DNA of 32,697 nt, taken from an uncultured Nitrospinota bacterium (GTDB taxonomy: Bacteria > UBA8248). The notes beneath the pieces were generated by a model. That model was given only the letters and a program-made list of their open reading frames with translations. It had not been told where the DNA came from and did no database searches. The DNA is taken from the NCBI GenBank assembly GCA_947258645.1, contig CAMYJL010000041.1:1-32697 (forward strand), in the 5' to 3' direction. This document shows, in pieces, positions 1 to 8,654 of this stretch; within the stretch, counting starts at the first letter, position 1, and every line of letters begins with the position of its first letter. A program made the position numbers and the translations under genes.

Positions 1-61
1 AGAAAGCAGATACTAGGTTGTCTATTTTCTTGGTCTTCTCATCGACTGATAGCTCGCTCAC
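1..61 (-). CDS. Possible N-terminus of FliF (flagellar MS-ring protein), partial, runs off left edge
   Basis: Minus strand 61..1 from a GTG is open (MSELSVDEKTKKIDNLVSAF...), directly downstream of fliE, where fliF is usually found; AGGAG about 15 nt upstream. Too short for identification by sequence. Confidence 0.3.
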   Translation of the reverse strand, partial: MSELSVDEKTKKIDNLVSAF

Positions 62-102
62 CGCCGGTCTAATGATCTCCTAGTAAGTAGTAATTGATCA
101 TT

Positions 103-405
103 TTATTCGTGAGGGATCTTGTTTCTGACCTGATTGATAAAGCGAAACGAAATATTCGCTTTCTCCAGAGCAATCATCACTTCATGGATATTTTTACTCT
201 CGCCCGCGAGCATGGCTTGACTCTGGGTGTTCGCGTTGACCATTTGATCGTTCGTGGAGGAGAGCATTTCGTTTAACATGCCCGAAAAAGCGCCGGGTTT
301 TTCGCCATCCGACAGCCCGGAAGAAGGCAGAAGCTTACCGTCCGGAGCTGATCCATTGGCCACCTGTGGCAGTTGCGGAATCGAAGCCGGATTAATGTTC
401 GTCAT
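103..405 (-). CDS. fliE: Flagellar hook-basal body complex protein FliE
   Basis: 100 aa; C-terminal SIxEVMIALEKANISFRFINQVRNKI-type motif typical of FliE; next to flgC and flgB. Confidence 0.9.
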   Translation of the reverse strand: MTNINPASIPQLPQVANGSAPDGKLLPSSGLSDGEKPGAFSGMLNEMLSSTNDQMVNANTQSQAMLAGESKNIHEVMIALEKANISFRFINQVRNKIPHE

Positions 406-423
406 TTTTTCCCCTCACCAACC

Positions 424-870
424 TTATCTTCCAATAGACATGGCTTTGGTAATCATCGCCCTTGTGGCGTTGACAGCCGTCACGCTTGCCTCGTAAGACC
501 GCTGAGCATTCATCATGCTCACCATCTCGGTGATCATGGTGATATTTGGCATGGCGACGTACCCATTTTCGTTCGCGTCCGGGTGGGAGGGCTTGTAAAC
601 CAGCCGGGGGGGACTTTTGTCCTCAATCACGCGGGTGACCTCTACCCCCTGGATGTGCCGGTTCAACTCGTCTTCGAAAGAAGCGCCCGCTTTTCCGGTC
701 ATCTCCTCCAATCCCACCGGCCGGATGGAGACATCTTTCCGGCGGTAAGGTCCCCCCTGGGGGGTTTTTGTCGTATTGACGTTGGCCAGGTTGCTGGCGA
801 TGGTGTTCATGCGGACCCGCTGAACAGCCAGGGCCGAAGCGCTAATCTGCATTGATTGGAATAGGTCCAT
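424..870 (-). CDS. flgC: Flagellar basal-body rod protein FlgC
   Basis: 148 aa; N-term ISASALAVQRVRMNTIASNLANVNTTKTPQGGPYRRKDV and C-term MITEMVSMMNAQRSYEASVTAVNATRAM typical of FlgC. Confidence 0.95.
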   Translation of the reverse strand: MDLFQSMQISASALAVQRVRMNTIASNLANVNTTKTPQGGPYRRKDVSIRPVGLEEMTGKAGASFEDELNRHIQGVEVTRVIEDKSPPRLVYKPSHPDANENGYVAMPNITMITEMVSMMNAQRSYEASVTAVNATRAMITKAMSIGR

Positions 871-872
871 GA

Positions 873-1295
873 CTATCTTGTCCCTTCGCTAATCGCGGTT
901 TTGAGCCCACCGAACAGCCGGGCCAGGACTTCGGTTTCCGTCTGAAAGAGCAGACTGTTTTCATTCAACTTACCCATTTCCTTGTCGACAGAGACGGTAT
1001 TTCCGTCAAACGAGGCGGTTGCCGAATCTGCCGAGACGATTTCCGGCTGACTGGAGAGGATATCGATATTCCCTCCCCCGCCCAGGTGTTTTTCATGCGT
1101 TCTCACCATCCCCAATCCCCGTTCGGTGGAAAGGGCTTCCTTGAGCATCCCTTCAAATTCGATGTTTTTTGCCTTAAACCCCGGTGTCTCGGCATTGGAT
1201 ATGTTGGTGGATATGAGGGAATGGCGCTGCGATCGAAAATCCATCGCCCGCTGGTAGGCAGCCATCGTATCGTTGAACAATCTCGGGCTCGGCAT
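873..1295 (-). CDS. flgB: Flagellar basal-body rod protein FlgB
   Basis: ORF 873..1328; internal ATG at 1295 (MPSPRLFNDTMAAYQRAMDFRSQRHSLISTNISNAETPGFKAKNIEFE) preceded by a G-rich SD is the likely start. Confidence 0.9.
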   Translation of the reverse strand: MPSPRLFNDTMAAYQRAMDFRSQRHSLISTNISNAETPGFKAKNIEFEGMLKEALSTERGLGMVRTHEKHLGGGGNIDILSSQPEIVSADSATASFDGNTVSVDKEMGKLNENSLLFQTETEVLARLFGGLKTAISEGTR

Positions 1296-1560
1296 CGAAC
1301 TACCCCCCTTCTTTCCTTCTTTCTTCAAGCATGTATTCTAACGGTAGGCGCACGAAACAGCCAATATAACTAACAATGAGCAATATCCATACCGGTCACG
1401 GCCGCAGCCGCCTAAATGTGTAAAATCCTTTAACATAGGGATTCGGGGGTGAAAATTAAGAGAAGTAAAAGAGAAAAGAGGGGCAAAAATTTCCTGCCAC
1501 TCCCGGAAAAATCGTCAATCCCCCGGCCGGCCGTGAAACCGTCTCGTCAGGAAATTGACC

Positions 1561-3014
1561 CTAGGTCACCTTTGCCGCGGTATCGTACTCTTTCAGCTTG
1601 TTCCGGAGGGTCCGGATACTGATGCCGAGCATTTCGGCAGCACGGGTTCGGTTTTCACTGACCTTGCCAAGCGTTGAGATGATCAGGCGACGCTCGACTT
1701 CCTGCACCGAGAGCCCGACAAACGAGTCAATCGAATTTCCCTCGGCCGGAACCTCAACCGGGGAATCTTGTGGCTGCTCATCCAGAAGCAAATGTTCCAC
1801 GCGCAACTCTTTTTCAGGAGCGAGGACGACCGCACGCTCGATCACGTTTTCACACTCGCGTACATTCCCATTCCACGGCATCCTGTCCACGATTTCATCC
1901 ACGTCTGAGGAAACAGCCTCTATGTTTTTGTTATTACGTTTATTATGCTTTTCACCAAAATGACCCCCCGCTTTCGGTTTCTCAGGGGGGGGATATGGAG
2001 CGGAATCACATTGAGGCGGTAGTACAAATCCTCCCGAAATTTCCCCTCTTCGATGTACTGGAGGAGCGCCCGATTCGTGGTCGCGATGACCCGGACATCC
2101 ACCTGGACCGGAGAACTTCCCCCCACGCGATCAACGATTTGCTCCTGGAGAACGCGCAACAGCTTCGCCTGCAGATGAACCTGCATCTCGGAAATTTCAT
2201 CCAGCAAAATCGTCCCGCCGTTGGCCATCTCAAACTTTCCCAGTCTGCGGGAAATGGCGCCGGTAAACGCTCCCTTCTCGTGGCCGAACAGCTCGCTCTC
2301 GAGCAAAGATTCCGGCAAGGCGGCGCAATTGACGGCCACAAAGGGCTTGTCCTTGCGGGCGCTTCTCGCGTGGATGAACCGGGCCAGCAGCTCTTTTCCC
2401 GTCCCGCTTTCCCCCTGGATGAGAACGGACGCCTGACCGCTTGCGGCCCGCTCTGCAATCGACAACACCCGCTTGAATTCGGGATCATCCGTGATGATCG
2501 CCCAGGGCTCCGCCTCCTTCCCCCCACTCGACGGCGGCCCTTCCCCGCTTCGCCCCAGAGCCTGCTCGATGACTAGCTCAAATTTTTCCGGCTCCACCGG
2601 CCGCACCAGAAAATCCGAGGCCCCCTCCTTGATGGATTCGACGGCCAGGTCCAAGGAAGGCTCGCCGGCGGTGACGACAACACTGGCCTCCGGCTGACGG
2701 GACAATATCTTCCGCGTCAAATCCAGAGCCTCGTATTGCCCGGAGTCTGAATCAAGGAAAACCAGCAGTTTTTCCGCTTTTTCCGACGCAACGATGGCTT
2801 GTCCGGCTCCGAGGACTCGAATGGCCTGATGGCCCTGATGTCGAGTGCGCTCTTCCATTTCCGGAGGAAATACATCTTCGGGGCCGACCAGAAGAACATC
2901 AGCCAAGGGAATACCTCTCGACAGCGGAATATCCGGCGCAGACAGTCCTACTTTTAATTCGCAACGCCACCCCCCAAAAGCCTTTCCAGGCGGGGACGGT
3001 TCGCTTTGTCCCAC
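1561..3014 (-). pseudogene. Sigma-54-dependent transcriptional activator (FlrC/FlgR/FleQ-like), reading frame disrupted near 1960-1992
   Basis: ORF 1920..3014 carries degenerate receiver + AAA+ with intact GAFTGA (HEKGAFTGAISRRLGKFEMA) up to IPPLRNRKRG, then goes out of frame; the rest of the AAA+ (HFGEKHNKRNNKNIEAVSSDVDEIVDRMPWNGNVRECENVIERAVVL) and Fis-type HTH (NRTRAAEMLGISIRTLRNKLKEY) continue in another frame (1561..~1960). Confidence 0.8.
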
Positions 3015-5098
3015 TCGACGCTTGCCGAGCGCACCCGGTTGATTTCACGCCAGAACGGATCGGCCGGCACGTTCTCTTCGGCTTTCAATTTGGCCGGAGA
3101 AGCCACCCTACCCATAAGTTTCAACTCGGCCTGAATCCTCCTGACCCGATGCAAGGTCCATCCCGAAAGCTTGCTCTTGGGGTATGCCTCAAGCGCCTCT
3201 TTGTAGGAAACGAGCGCGCCCACCTTCTGCCTCCCCTCATAAAGCAGATCCCCGAGACGAAACCTTGCCTTCTCCAGAGAAAACGGCTTTACGGAACCCG
3301 GAATTTTCGAATACATGCCTATCGCTTTTCTCAGAGCCTCTACAGATTCCCCATATTGGAATATCTCGGAAAATGCTTCGGAAAGGATAAAAAGCGAACG
3401 CCCCCTCAACTCGTTGTCCATCTCCCCCTTCAACGCCTCCGTCAAGTGAGTGACCGACAGGCGCGGCTGCCTCTCCAGCCAGGCGATTTCGCCGAGTATC
3501 GCCCGAATGGAGGCCGATCGCTTTCCATCGGGAAACCTGCTGATAAAACGGCCCGCGAGAGACTTGGCATTCCCGATATTTCCCGACAAAAGCGCCGATT
3601 GTGTCAGGCGAAATATTACCTCCCCCCCCACTGCAAGAATCCCCCGGGGATCCGACATCACTTCCTTGAAAATCTTGTCCGCCTTCTCGTAGAGGCCCAG
3701 CCGCATATAACTCTCACCCACATCCATCATCGCGAGAAAAGGCTTGGCCTCCATACTTACTTCCTTGGGGATGATCGTTCGAAACTCTGCATACGACCAA
3801 ATCGCGCGCAAGAACTGCTGCCTGCTGTAAAATTTTCCAATTTCCCCAAAGTAAGCGCGCGCCATGATCAGGTGGGCATTGTTTAACAACGGGGTGGTCT
3901 GATTCTTTCCCAGGAATTCTTTGAGCGTATCGATGGACTTCCAGAGCCCTCCTCGATTGAGGTGGTAATTGGCAATTCTCAGATAGGCCACATGCGAAAG
4001 ACGGTTTTCCGAAGCCTCCCGGGCAACCCTCCAGTAAGCACCGACAGGATTGCGAAACGGATCAACGGGGAACACCCAATCGGAGGGCGTCTTGAACTTT
4101 TTATCCACCACCATATCCGCCATACGGATGAGCGAGACCCATGCGCCCTCGGTCCTGGGATATTTCGAAACCACCCTCATGTAAATCTTGGCGGCGCTCT
4201 CCATATCCCCTTGTTCAAGCTGAATATCACCAAGACGAGCGAGCGCTCTGTGCGTATACCCGGAGGATGGATTGACGTTCACCATTCGGAGGAAGGATTG
4301 CTCCGCTTCTCTAAAACGGCGGGCCTGAAATAAGGTCTCCGAATAACCAAAAAGGAGATCCGAGCGCAACTTGAGGTAACCGGGCCACCGCTTCATCCCT
4401 CCCTCAAACTGCTGGAGTGCCTCCTTGAAGAGCTTTTTCTTGGAAAGAGCATTAGCGATTCCAAAATAAGCCTCTTTCTCGGCAGGCGTCCCTTGGTATT
4501 TCTTCAAAATCTTGCCGTATTCGACAATTGCACTTTGCGGATCATTTATCGATATATAGCGTGCGGCGATTTCCAGGAGAGCTTTCGGGGCTTGAGGGCT
4601 GTCCGGTGCTTTTTGCACCAATGTCCGAAAAGCGACGAAAGCCTCTCCGGACCTTTTCGTTGCTTTATAAACCTGCCCCAAGCGGAAATATGCGCCCGGC
4701 ATCTGAGGCGACTCGGGATAGAAGGAGAGCGCGAGAACATAGGCCTTGGCCGCTTTCGTATATTCAGCTGCCACACCTGTTTTGGCGATGAAATAATGGG
4801 AATCGGCCAGCATGAAAATCGCCCGCCGGTGCTCGGTATGGTTCGGGAATTTCCGGACAAACAATTCCAGAAGCGGCAAAGCCCGAGCATAGAGACCCCG
4901 CTGATGGAGTCGGAGGGCTGCGCGGAATAGAAGCTGGGGATTCGCTTCCAATTCTTTTGCAAGGGATTTTTTTTCACTTCCAATCGCCGGAGCCTCCGGT
5001 TGACCAATCTTTTCCGCTCCGGCCACGGGACCAGCGGCCGCGAGCACCACAACAAAAAAGAGGGCAACGTCCACTCTTGGCGTTCCACGTGGCATCAA
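2954..5098 (-). CDS. Exported tetratricopeptide-repeat protein, 714 aa
   Basis: Signal-peptide-like N-terminus (VDVALFFVVVLAAAGPVAGA); many TPR-like helical repeats (e.g. SPQMPGAYFRLGQVYKATKRSGEAFVAFRTLVQKAPDSPQAPKALLEIAARY). Confidence 0.8.
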   Translation of the reverse strand: MMPRGTPRVDVALFFVVVLAAAGPVAGAEKIGQPEAPAIGSEKKSLAKELEANPQLLFRAALRLHQRGLYARALPLLELFVRKFPNHTEHRRAIFMLADSHYFIAKTGVAAEYTKAAKAYVLALSFYPESPQMPGAYFRLGQVYKATKRSGEAFVAFRTLVQKAPDSPQAPKALLEIAARYISINDPQSAIVEYGKILKKYQGTPAEKEAYFGIANALSKKKLFKEALQQFEGGMKRWPGYLKLRSDLLFGYSETLFQARRFREAEQSFLRMVNVNPSSGYTHRALARLGDIQLEQGDMESAAKIYMRVVSKYPRTEGAWVSLIRMADMVVDKKFKTPSDWVFPVDPFRNPVGAYWRVAREASENRLSHVAYLRIANYHLNRGGLWKSIDTLKEFLGKNQTTPLLNNAHLIMARAYFGEIGKFYSRQQFLRAIWSYAEFRTIIPKEVSMEAKPFLAMMDVGESYMRLGLYEKADKIFKEVMSDPRGILAVGGEVIFRLTQSALLSGNIGNAKSLAGRFISRFPDGKRSASIRAILGEIAWLERQPRLSVTHLTEALKGEMDNELRGRSLFILSEAFSEIFQYGESVEALRKAIGMYSKIPGSVKPFSLEKARFRLGDLLYEGRQKVGALVSYKEALEAYPKSKLSGWTLHRVRRIQAELKLMGRVASPAKLKAEENVPADPFWREINRVRSASVEWDKANRPRLERLLGGGVAN

Positions 5099-5243
5099 AT
5101 GGCTCCAAAAAAACCTGGCGGCAATGCCTTCCTTTCCCCTTTAGAACTCCACCTCTTCCCGTAACCAAAACAGACCGCTCAAATGCGCAATCAAAACTTT
5201 AATATAGCCATATAATCATTTGATATATAATCAATTATATTTT

Positions 5244-6641
5244 TTACTCCGAAGCCTTCGCCTCCTCCATCTTCTTCTTTTTCAGCTTTTCAACTAGGGT
5301 AGTCCGATTCAAGCCCAAAAGCTGGGCGGCCCGATTCTTCACCCCGCCACTTTTCTCCAAGGCCTTTTCAATCAAACGGCTTTCAAGATCATCGATGACG
5401 GCCTTCAGGTCGATCCCTTCCTCCGGAATGTCCGGTTCCGCCAGTTTCATCGGACCCGAATCCACCGAATGCAGGCAACAGAACCGCTCGGGCAACTCTT
5501 CAAGACGAAGCTCAGGGTTGTCGGCCAGGATTGCCATTCGTTCAATCAGATTCTCCAACTCTCTCACATTCCCCGGCCAGGGATACTCCTGCAACGCCTC
5601 GAGTACCGTCTCTGAAACCTTTTCCAGTTTCGACATATTCTTTTCCCGGAATCGATTGATAAAGGCCTCGACCAATACAGGGATATCTCCCTTTCTCTCC
5701 CTCAATGGAGGCAGGTGAATCGGAATTACATTCAGCCGGTAATAGAGGTCTTCCCGAAATTCCTTTTGGGCGACGGCTCTCTCTAAATCTTTGTTTGTCG
5801 CCGCGATAACACGAACATTCACCCGAATCGTCCGGGATCCACCCACCCTTTCGAATTCACTCTCCTGGAGAACACGGAGGAACTTGACCTGGAGCTTCGG
5901 GCTCATTTCGCTCACCTCATCCAGAAAAATTGTTCCCCCGTCCGCCATCTGGAATCGTCCCTCCCGGGCCGTGGTGGCGCCCGTAAATGCCCCCTTCTCA
6001 TGGCCAAACAGCTCACTCTCCAGTAACTCCTCAGGTATAGCGCCACAATTTACTGGAATAAGTGGACCATTCCTCCTTTCACTACTTTTGTGAATTGCCC
6101 GGCAAACCAGCTCTTTCCCCGTCCCGCTCTCTCCGACAATGAGAATGTTGCTCGCGGTCTCGCTCACCCGCGATATCATGTCAAATACCTTTTTAATTTC
6201 AATACTTTTACCCAGTATTCCATAGAATCCACTTTCATTTTTTCCCCGCGCAGGAGACACTTCTTCCTTAAGGGATTTTTCCGCAAAATGAAGGAGTTTT
6301 TCGGGGATAGAACCATTCAGGTCAGGCCACGCTTCGTAATCGCTCGCCCCCGCTCTTACGGCCTGAACAATTCTCTCGAGTTTTTTCCCTTCGGATGTGC
6401 ACAATATCGGGAGATTTTCTCTGGCAATCCGGAGAACCTGAATTTCGTCAAGCAGGGAACGGTACTCGGCATCCGGGAGGTTGTCGGGAAGCGCACAATA
6501 AATAACATTCGCGCCCTTGGATGAAGCCCATTCCAGCCTCTCCACGACCTTAACCTCGAAACCTTTTGAAACTAAAGACTTTTCAAGGATTTCGGAAGAA
6601 CTCGGATCATACCCGAACAAAACTGCGCATTTATCGCCCAT
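5244..6641 (-). CDS. Sigma-54-dependent transcriptional activator with degenerate receiver domain (flagellar regulator-like)
   Basis: 465 aa; Walker A GESGTGKE, GAFTGA, PPLRERKGDIPVLVEAF, YPWPGNVRELENLIER, Fis HTH NRAAQLLGLNRTTLVEKLKKK. The N-terminal domain lacks the acidic pocket/phospho-Asp pattern. Confidence 0.9.
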   Translation of the reverse strand: MGDKCAVLFGYDPSSSEILEKSLVSKGFEVKVVERLEWASSKGANVIYCALPDNLPDAEYRSLLDEIQVLRIARENLPILCTSEGKKLERIVQAVRAGASDYEAWPDLNGSIPEKLLHFAEKSLKEEVSPARGKNESGFYGILGKSIEIKKVFDMISRVSETASNILIVGESGTGKELVCRAIHKSSERRNGPLIPVNCGAIPEELLESELFGHEKGAFTGATTAREGRFQMADGGTIFLDEVSEMSPKLQVKFLRVLQESEFERVGGSRTIRVNVRVIAATNKDLERAVAQKEFREDLYYRLNVIPIHLPPLRERKGDIPVLVEAFINRFREKNMSKLEKVSETVLEALQEYPWPGNVRELENLIERMAILADNPELRLEELPERFCCLHSVDSGPMKLAEPDIPEEGIDLKAVIDDLESRLIEKALEKSGGVKNRAAQLLGLNRTTLVEKLKKKKMEEAKASE

Positions 6642-6771
6642 CAGGGTTCCTTAAAAGGGGGGGAAATCCCCTAAACTTAAAATAATACAATCATTTAATA
6701 GCACTGGGATTTGACCACATTCTCGGGGATATGTCAAAAAAATGACCTCATCCATCCTCCCCCAAGGCATA

Positions 6772-6794
6772 TTGTGTAGTCATCGATTACACAA
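6772..6794. promoter_or_regulatory. 23-bp operator-like inverted repeat TTGTGTAGTCATCGATTACACAA
   Basis: 9 Watson-Crick arm pairs plus one G/T position around a 3-nt centre; in the intergenic region between divergent genes. Confidence 0.5.
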
Positions 6795-7158
6795 CCGAGT
6801 CGATTATAACTAAGCCGTACACTATAGCCAATATATTTCTCCCCCAGGCACCCGTCATTTTTCAAGCTCCCCTGCGATCAAAAAACTCCCGCATCCCCGC
6901 CCATATGAGCAATAATCAGGCCGCCTCGGTGCCAAATGAATGACCATTTCGTCTCAATGGCTGCGCCAAATTAACATCCCGGGAATTCAGGGCCAGACTT
7001 TCTCCTCCGCTATATAGCCTCTCGGGTATGTTCTATGGCTTGGACTCCCAACTCCCCGCCCCCCGGTTTCCCGACGGCGCCCGAGGCGCTTCCCTCCCCA
7101 TTTGAGTAAACGCCCTTCCCGCCCGAATTTTTGATACTCTCGCCTCAAGGCTTTTCCC

Positions 7159-7187
7159 TTGACACCCCCTATTCGGATTGGTAGGTT
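7159..7187 (+). promoter_or_regulatory. Putative sigma-70-type promoter for the atp operon
   Basis: TTGACA (7159-7164), 17-nt spacer, TAGGTT (7182-7187); 47 bp upstream of the atpZ ATG. Confidence 0.5.
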
Positions 7188-7234
7188 GCCGCCCCGTAAT
7201 CGCTAGAAATTAACTGGGCGGAGAGAGAAATTCC

Positions 7235-7489
7235 ATGGCCTCTCATCCTCCAGAAAAGAACCCGGCTCCTTCAGGTTCGGAACAAAAGAATGAAGATCGG
7301 GTTCGCCTGAATTTGCGCCAACTCAGGGCCGCTTCCGTCGGATGGAATTTCGTGACAGCCCCTCTTGTCGGAGCAGCTCTGGGCTATGGAATTGACTGGT
7401 TGTTGTCAACCTATCCATGGGTCATGGCGATCGGCGGGATATTGGGATTTATTTCGGCCTTTATCGAATTGTTGCGGAGCGCGCGGTAA
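7235..7489 (+). CDS. atpZ: AtpZ/AtpI family F-ATPase assembly-associated protein
   Basis: 84 aa, two TM helices, GAALGYGIDWLLSTYPWVMAIGGILGFISAF motif; first gene before atpI-atpB-atpE. Confidence 0.8.
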   Translation: MASHPPEKNPAPSGSEQKNEDRVRLNLRQLRAASVGWNFVTAPLVGAALGYGIDWLLSTYPWVMAIGGILGFISAFIELLRSAR

Positions 7490-7900
7490 GTGCAAAGCGA
7501 GCACGAGCCTTCTTACACACAGCCCTCTTTGATCCTGAAGAATATTGAAAAGTCGGGCTGTGTCATTTTAGGGTTGCTCTCAGCGGGCGCGTATTTCTCT
7601 GTGTCATTTCCATTTGCAGCGGGTATTGCCTTGAGCGGTTTTTTGGCTCTCGGTAATTTCCGGTGCGTGGAACTTTATTTCGACCGGGTTTTCCGGCGGA
7701 ATGGCTCGGGACCCAAATGGTGGGAACACGCCATGTACGGCCTGCGCTTTTTAATATTGCTGGGTGCCATCGCCGGCCTGATCGCGTGGGGACAGTTGCC
7801 GGTCGTGGCCGTCGTTCTGGGACTATCCGCTCCTCTCATGGGAATCCTCTCCTTCGCGGTGATGGCACTCGCGAAAGGGGAAACCGCCGCGAAAGTCTAA
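7490..7900 (+). CDS. atpI: ATP synthase subunit I (AtpI-like)
   Basis: 136 aa membrane protein starting GTG, immediately upstream of atpB; four predicted TM segments. Confidence 0.7.
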   Translation: MQSEHEPSYTQPSLILKNIEKSGCVILGLLSAGAYFSVSFPFAAGIALSGFLALGNFRCVELYFDRVFRRNGSGPKWWEHAMYGLRFLILLGAIAGLIAWGQLPVVAVVLGLSAPLMGILSFAVMALAKGETAAKV

Positions 7901-7903
7901 ATC

Positions 7904-8614
7904 ATGGAAAAATTTCACCCCTATCTTTACCTTGGCTTCATCCCCGGCTTCGATGAATACCCGAACGTCTTATACACATGGATGGTGATGGCGTTCTTGA
8001 TTGCCCTCTCGCTCATCATCACGCGAGCCCTCCAGACGATTCCGGTCGGCGGACAGAACGTCATGGAAACCCTTTTCGAGGGCGTGGCCGGATTCATGCA
8101 AGATACGCTGGGCCCGGAGGGAAAAGCCTTTTTCCCGCTCGTCTTCACGCTGGGCATTTATCTGTTCCTGAACAACGTCATCGGAATCCTTCCCGGCGCC
8201 ATGGCGCCGACGAGCAACCTCAACACCAACATCGGGGCCGCCCTGACCGTCTTTCTCGCCACCCACTACGTCGGGTTCAAAAAGAGCGGCCTCCACTACC
8301 TCGAACATTTTACCGGTCCCATCCTGTGGCTCGCGCCGCTCATGGTCCCCATTGAGATCATCTCTCACCTCGCGCGCCCCCTGTCTCTTTCCCTGCGCCT
8401 GTTCGGCAACATCACGGGAGAGGAACTCGTGCTCGGAGTGCTGATGCTGCTGTGCCTCCAGATTTTTCTGCCGCTGCCGTGGGCGATGCAGCTTTTCGTG
8501 ATATTCGGAAGTTTCATTCAGGCCTTTGTATTTGTGCTCTTGACCATGATATACATCGCCGGGTCGCTTGAAGGGCACGACCACGACGAACATGAACATT
8601 CCCCCGCACACTAA
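7904..8614 (+). CDS. atpB: F0F1 ATP synthase subunit a
   Basis: 236 aa; essential-Arg helix RPLSLSLRLFGNITGEELVLG; NxGAALTVFLATHYVG. Confidence 0.95.
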   Translation: MEKFHPYLYLGFIPGFDEYPNVLYTWMVMAFLIALSLIITRALQTIPVGGQNVMETLFEGVAGFMQDTLGPEGKAFFPLVFTLGIYLFLNNVIGILPGAMAPTSNLNTNIGAALTVFLATHYVGFKKSGLHYLEHFTGPILWLAPLMVPIEIISHLARPLSLSLRLFGNITGEELVLGVLMLLCLQIFLPLPWAMQLFVIFGSFIQAFVFVLLTMIYIAGSLEGHDHDEHEHSPAH

Positions 8615-8654
8615 AATATTTGCACCTCAAAACCTCAACAAGGAGAACCAACGA

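Noticed and set aside
1483-1499. Sigma-54-like TGGCAGGAAATTTTTGC on the minus strand upstream of flgB
   Set aside because: GG and GC are 12 nt apart instead of the canonical 10; attractive in a flagellar context but not a proper -24/-12 element.
5175-5201. TAAAGTTT (sigma-28 -35 match) on the minus strand upstream of the TPR gene
   Set aside because: No GCCGATAA-like -10 at 10-12 nt spacing.
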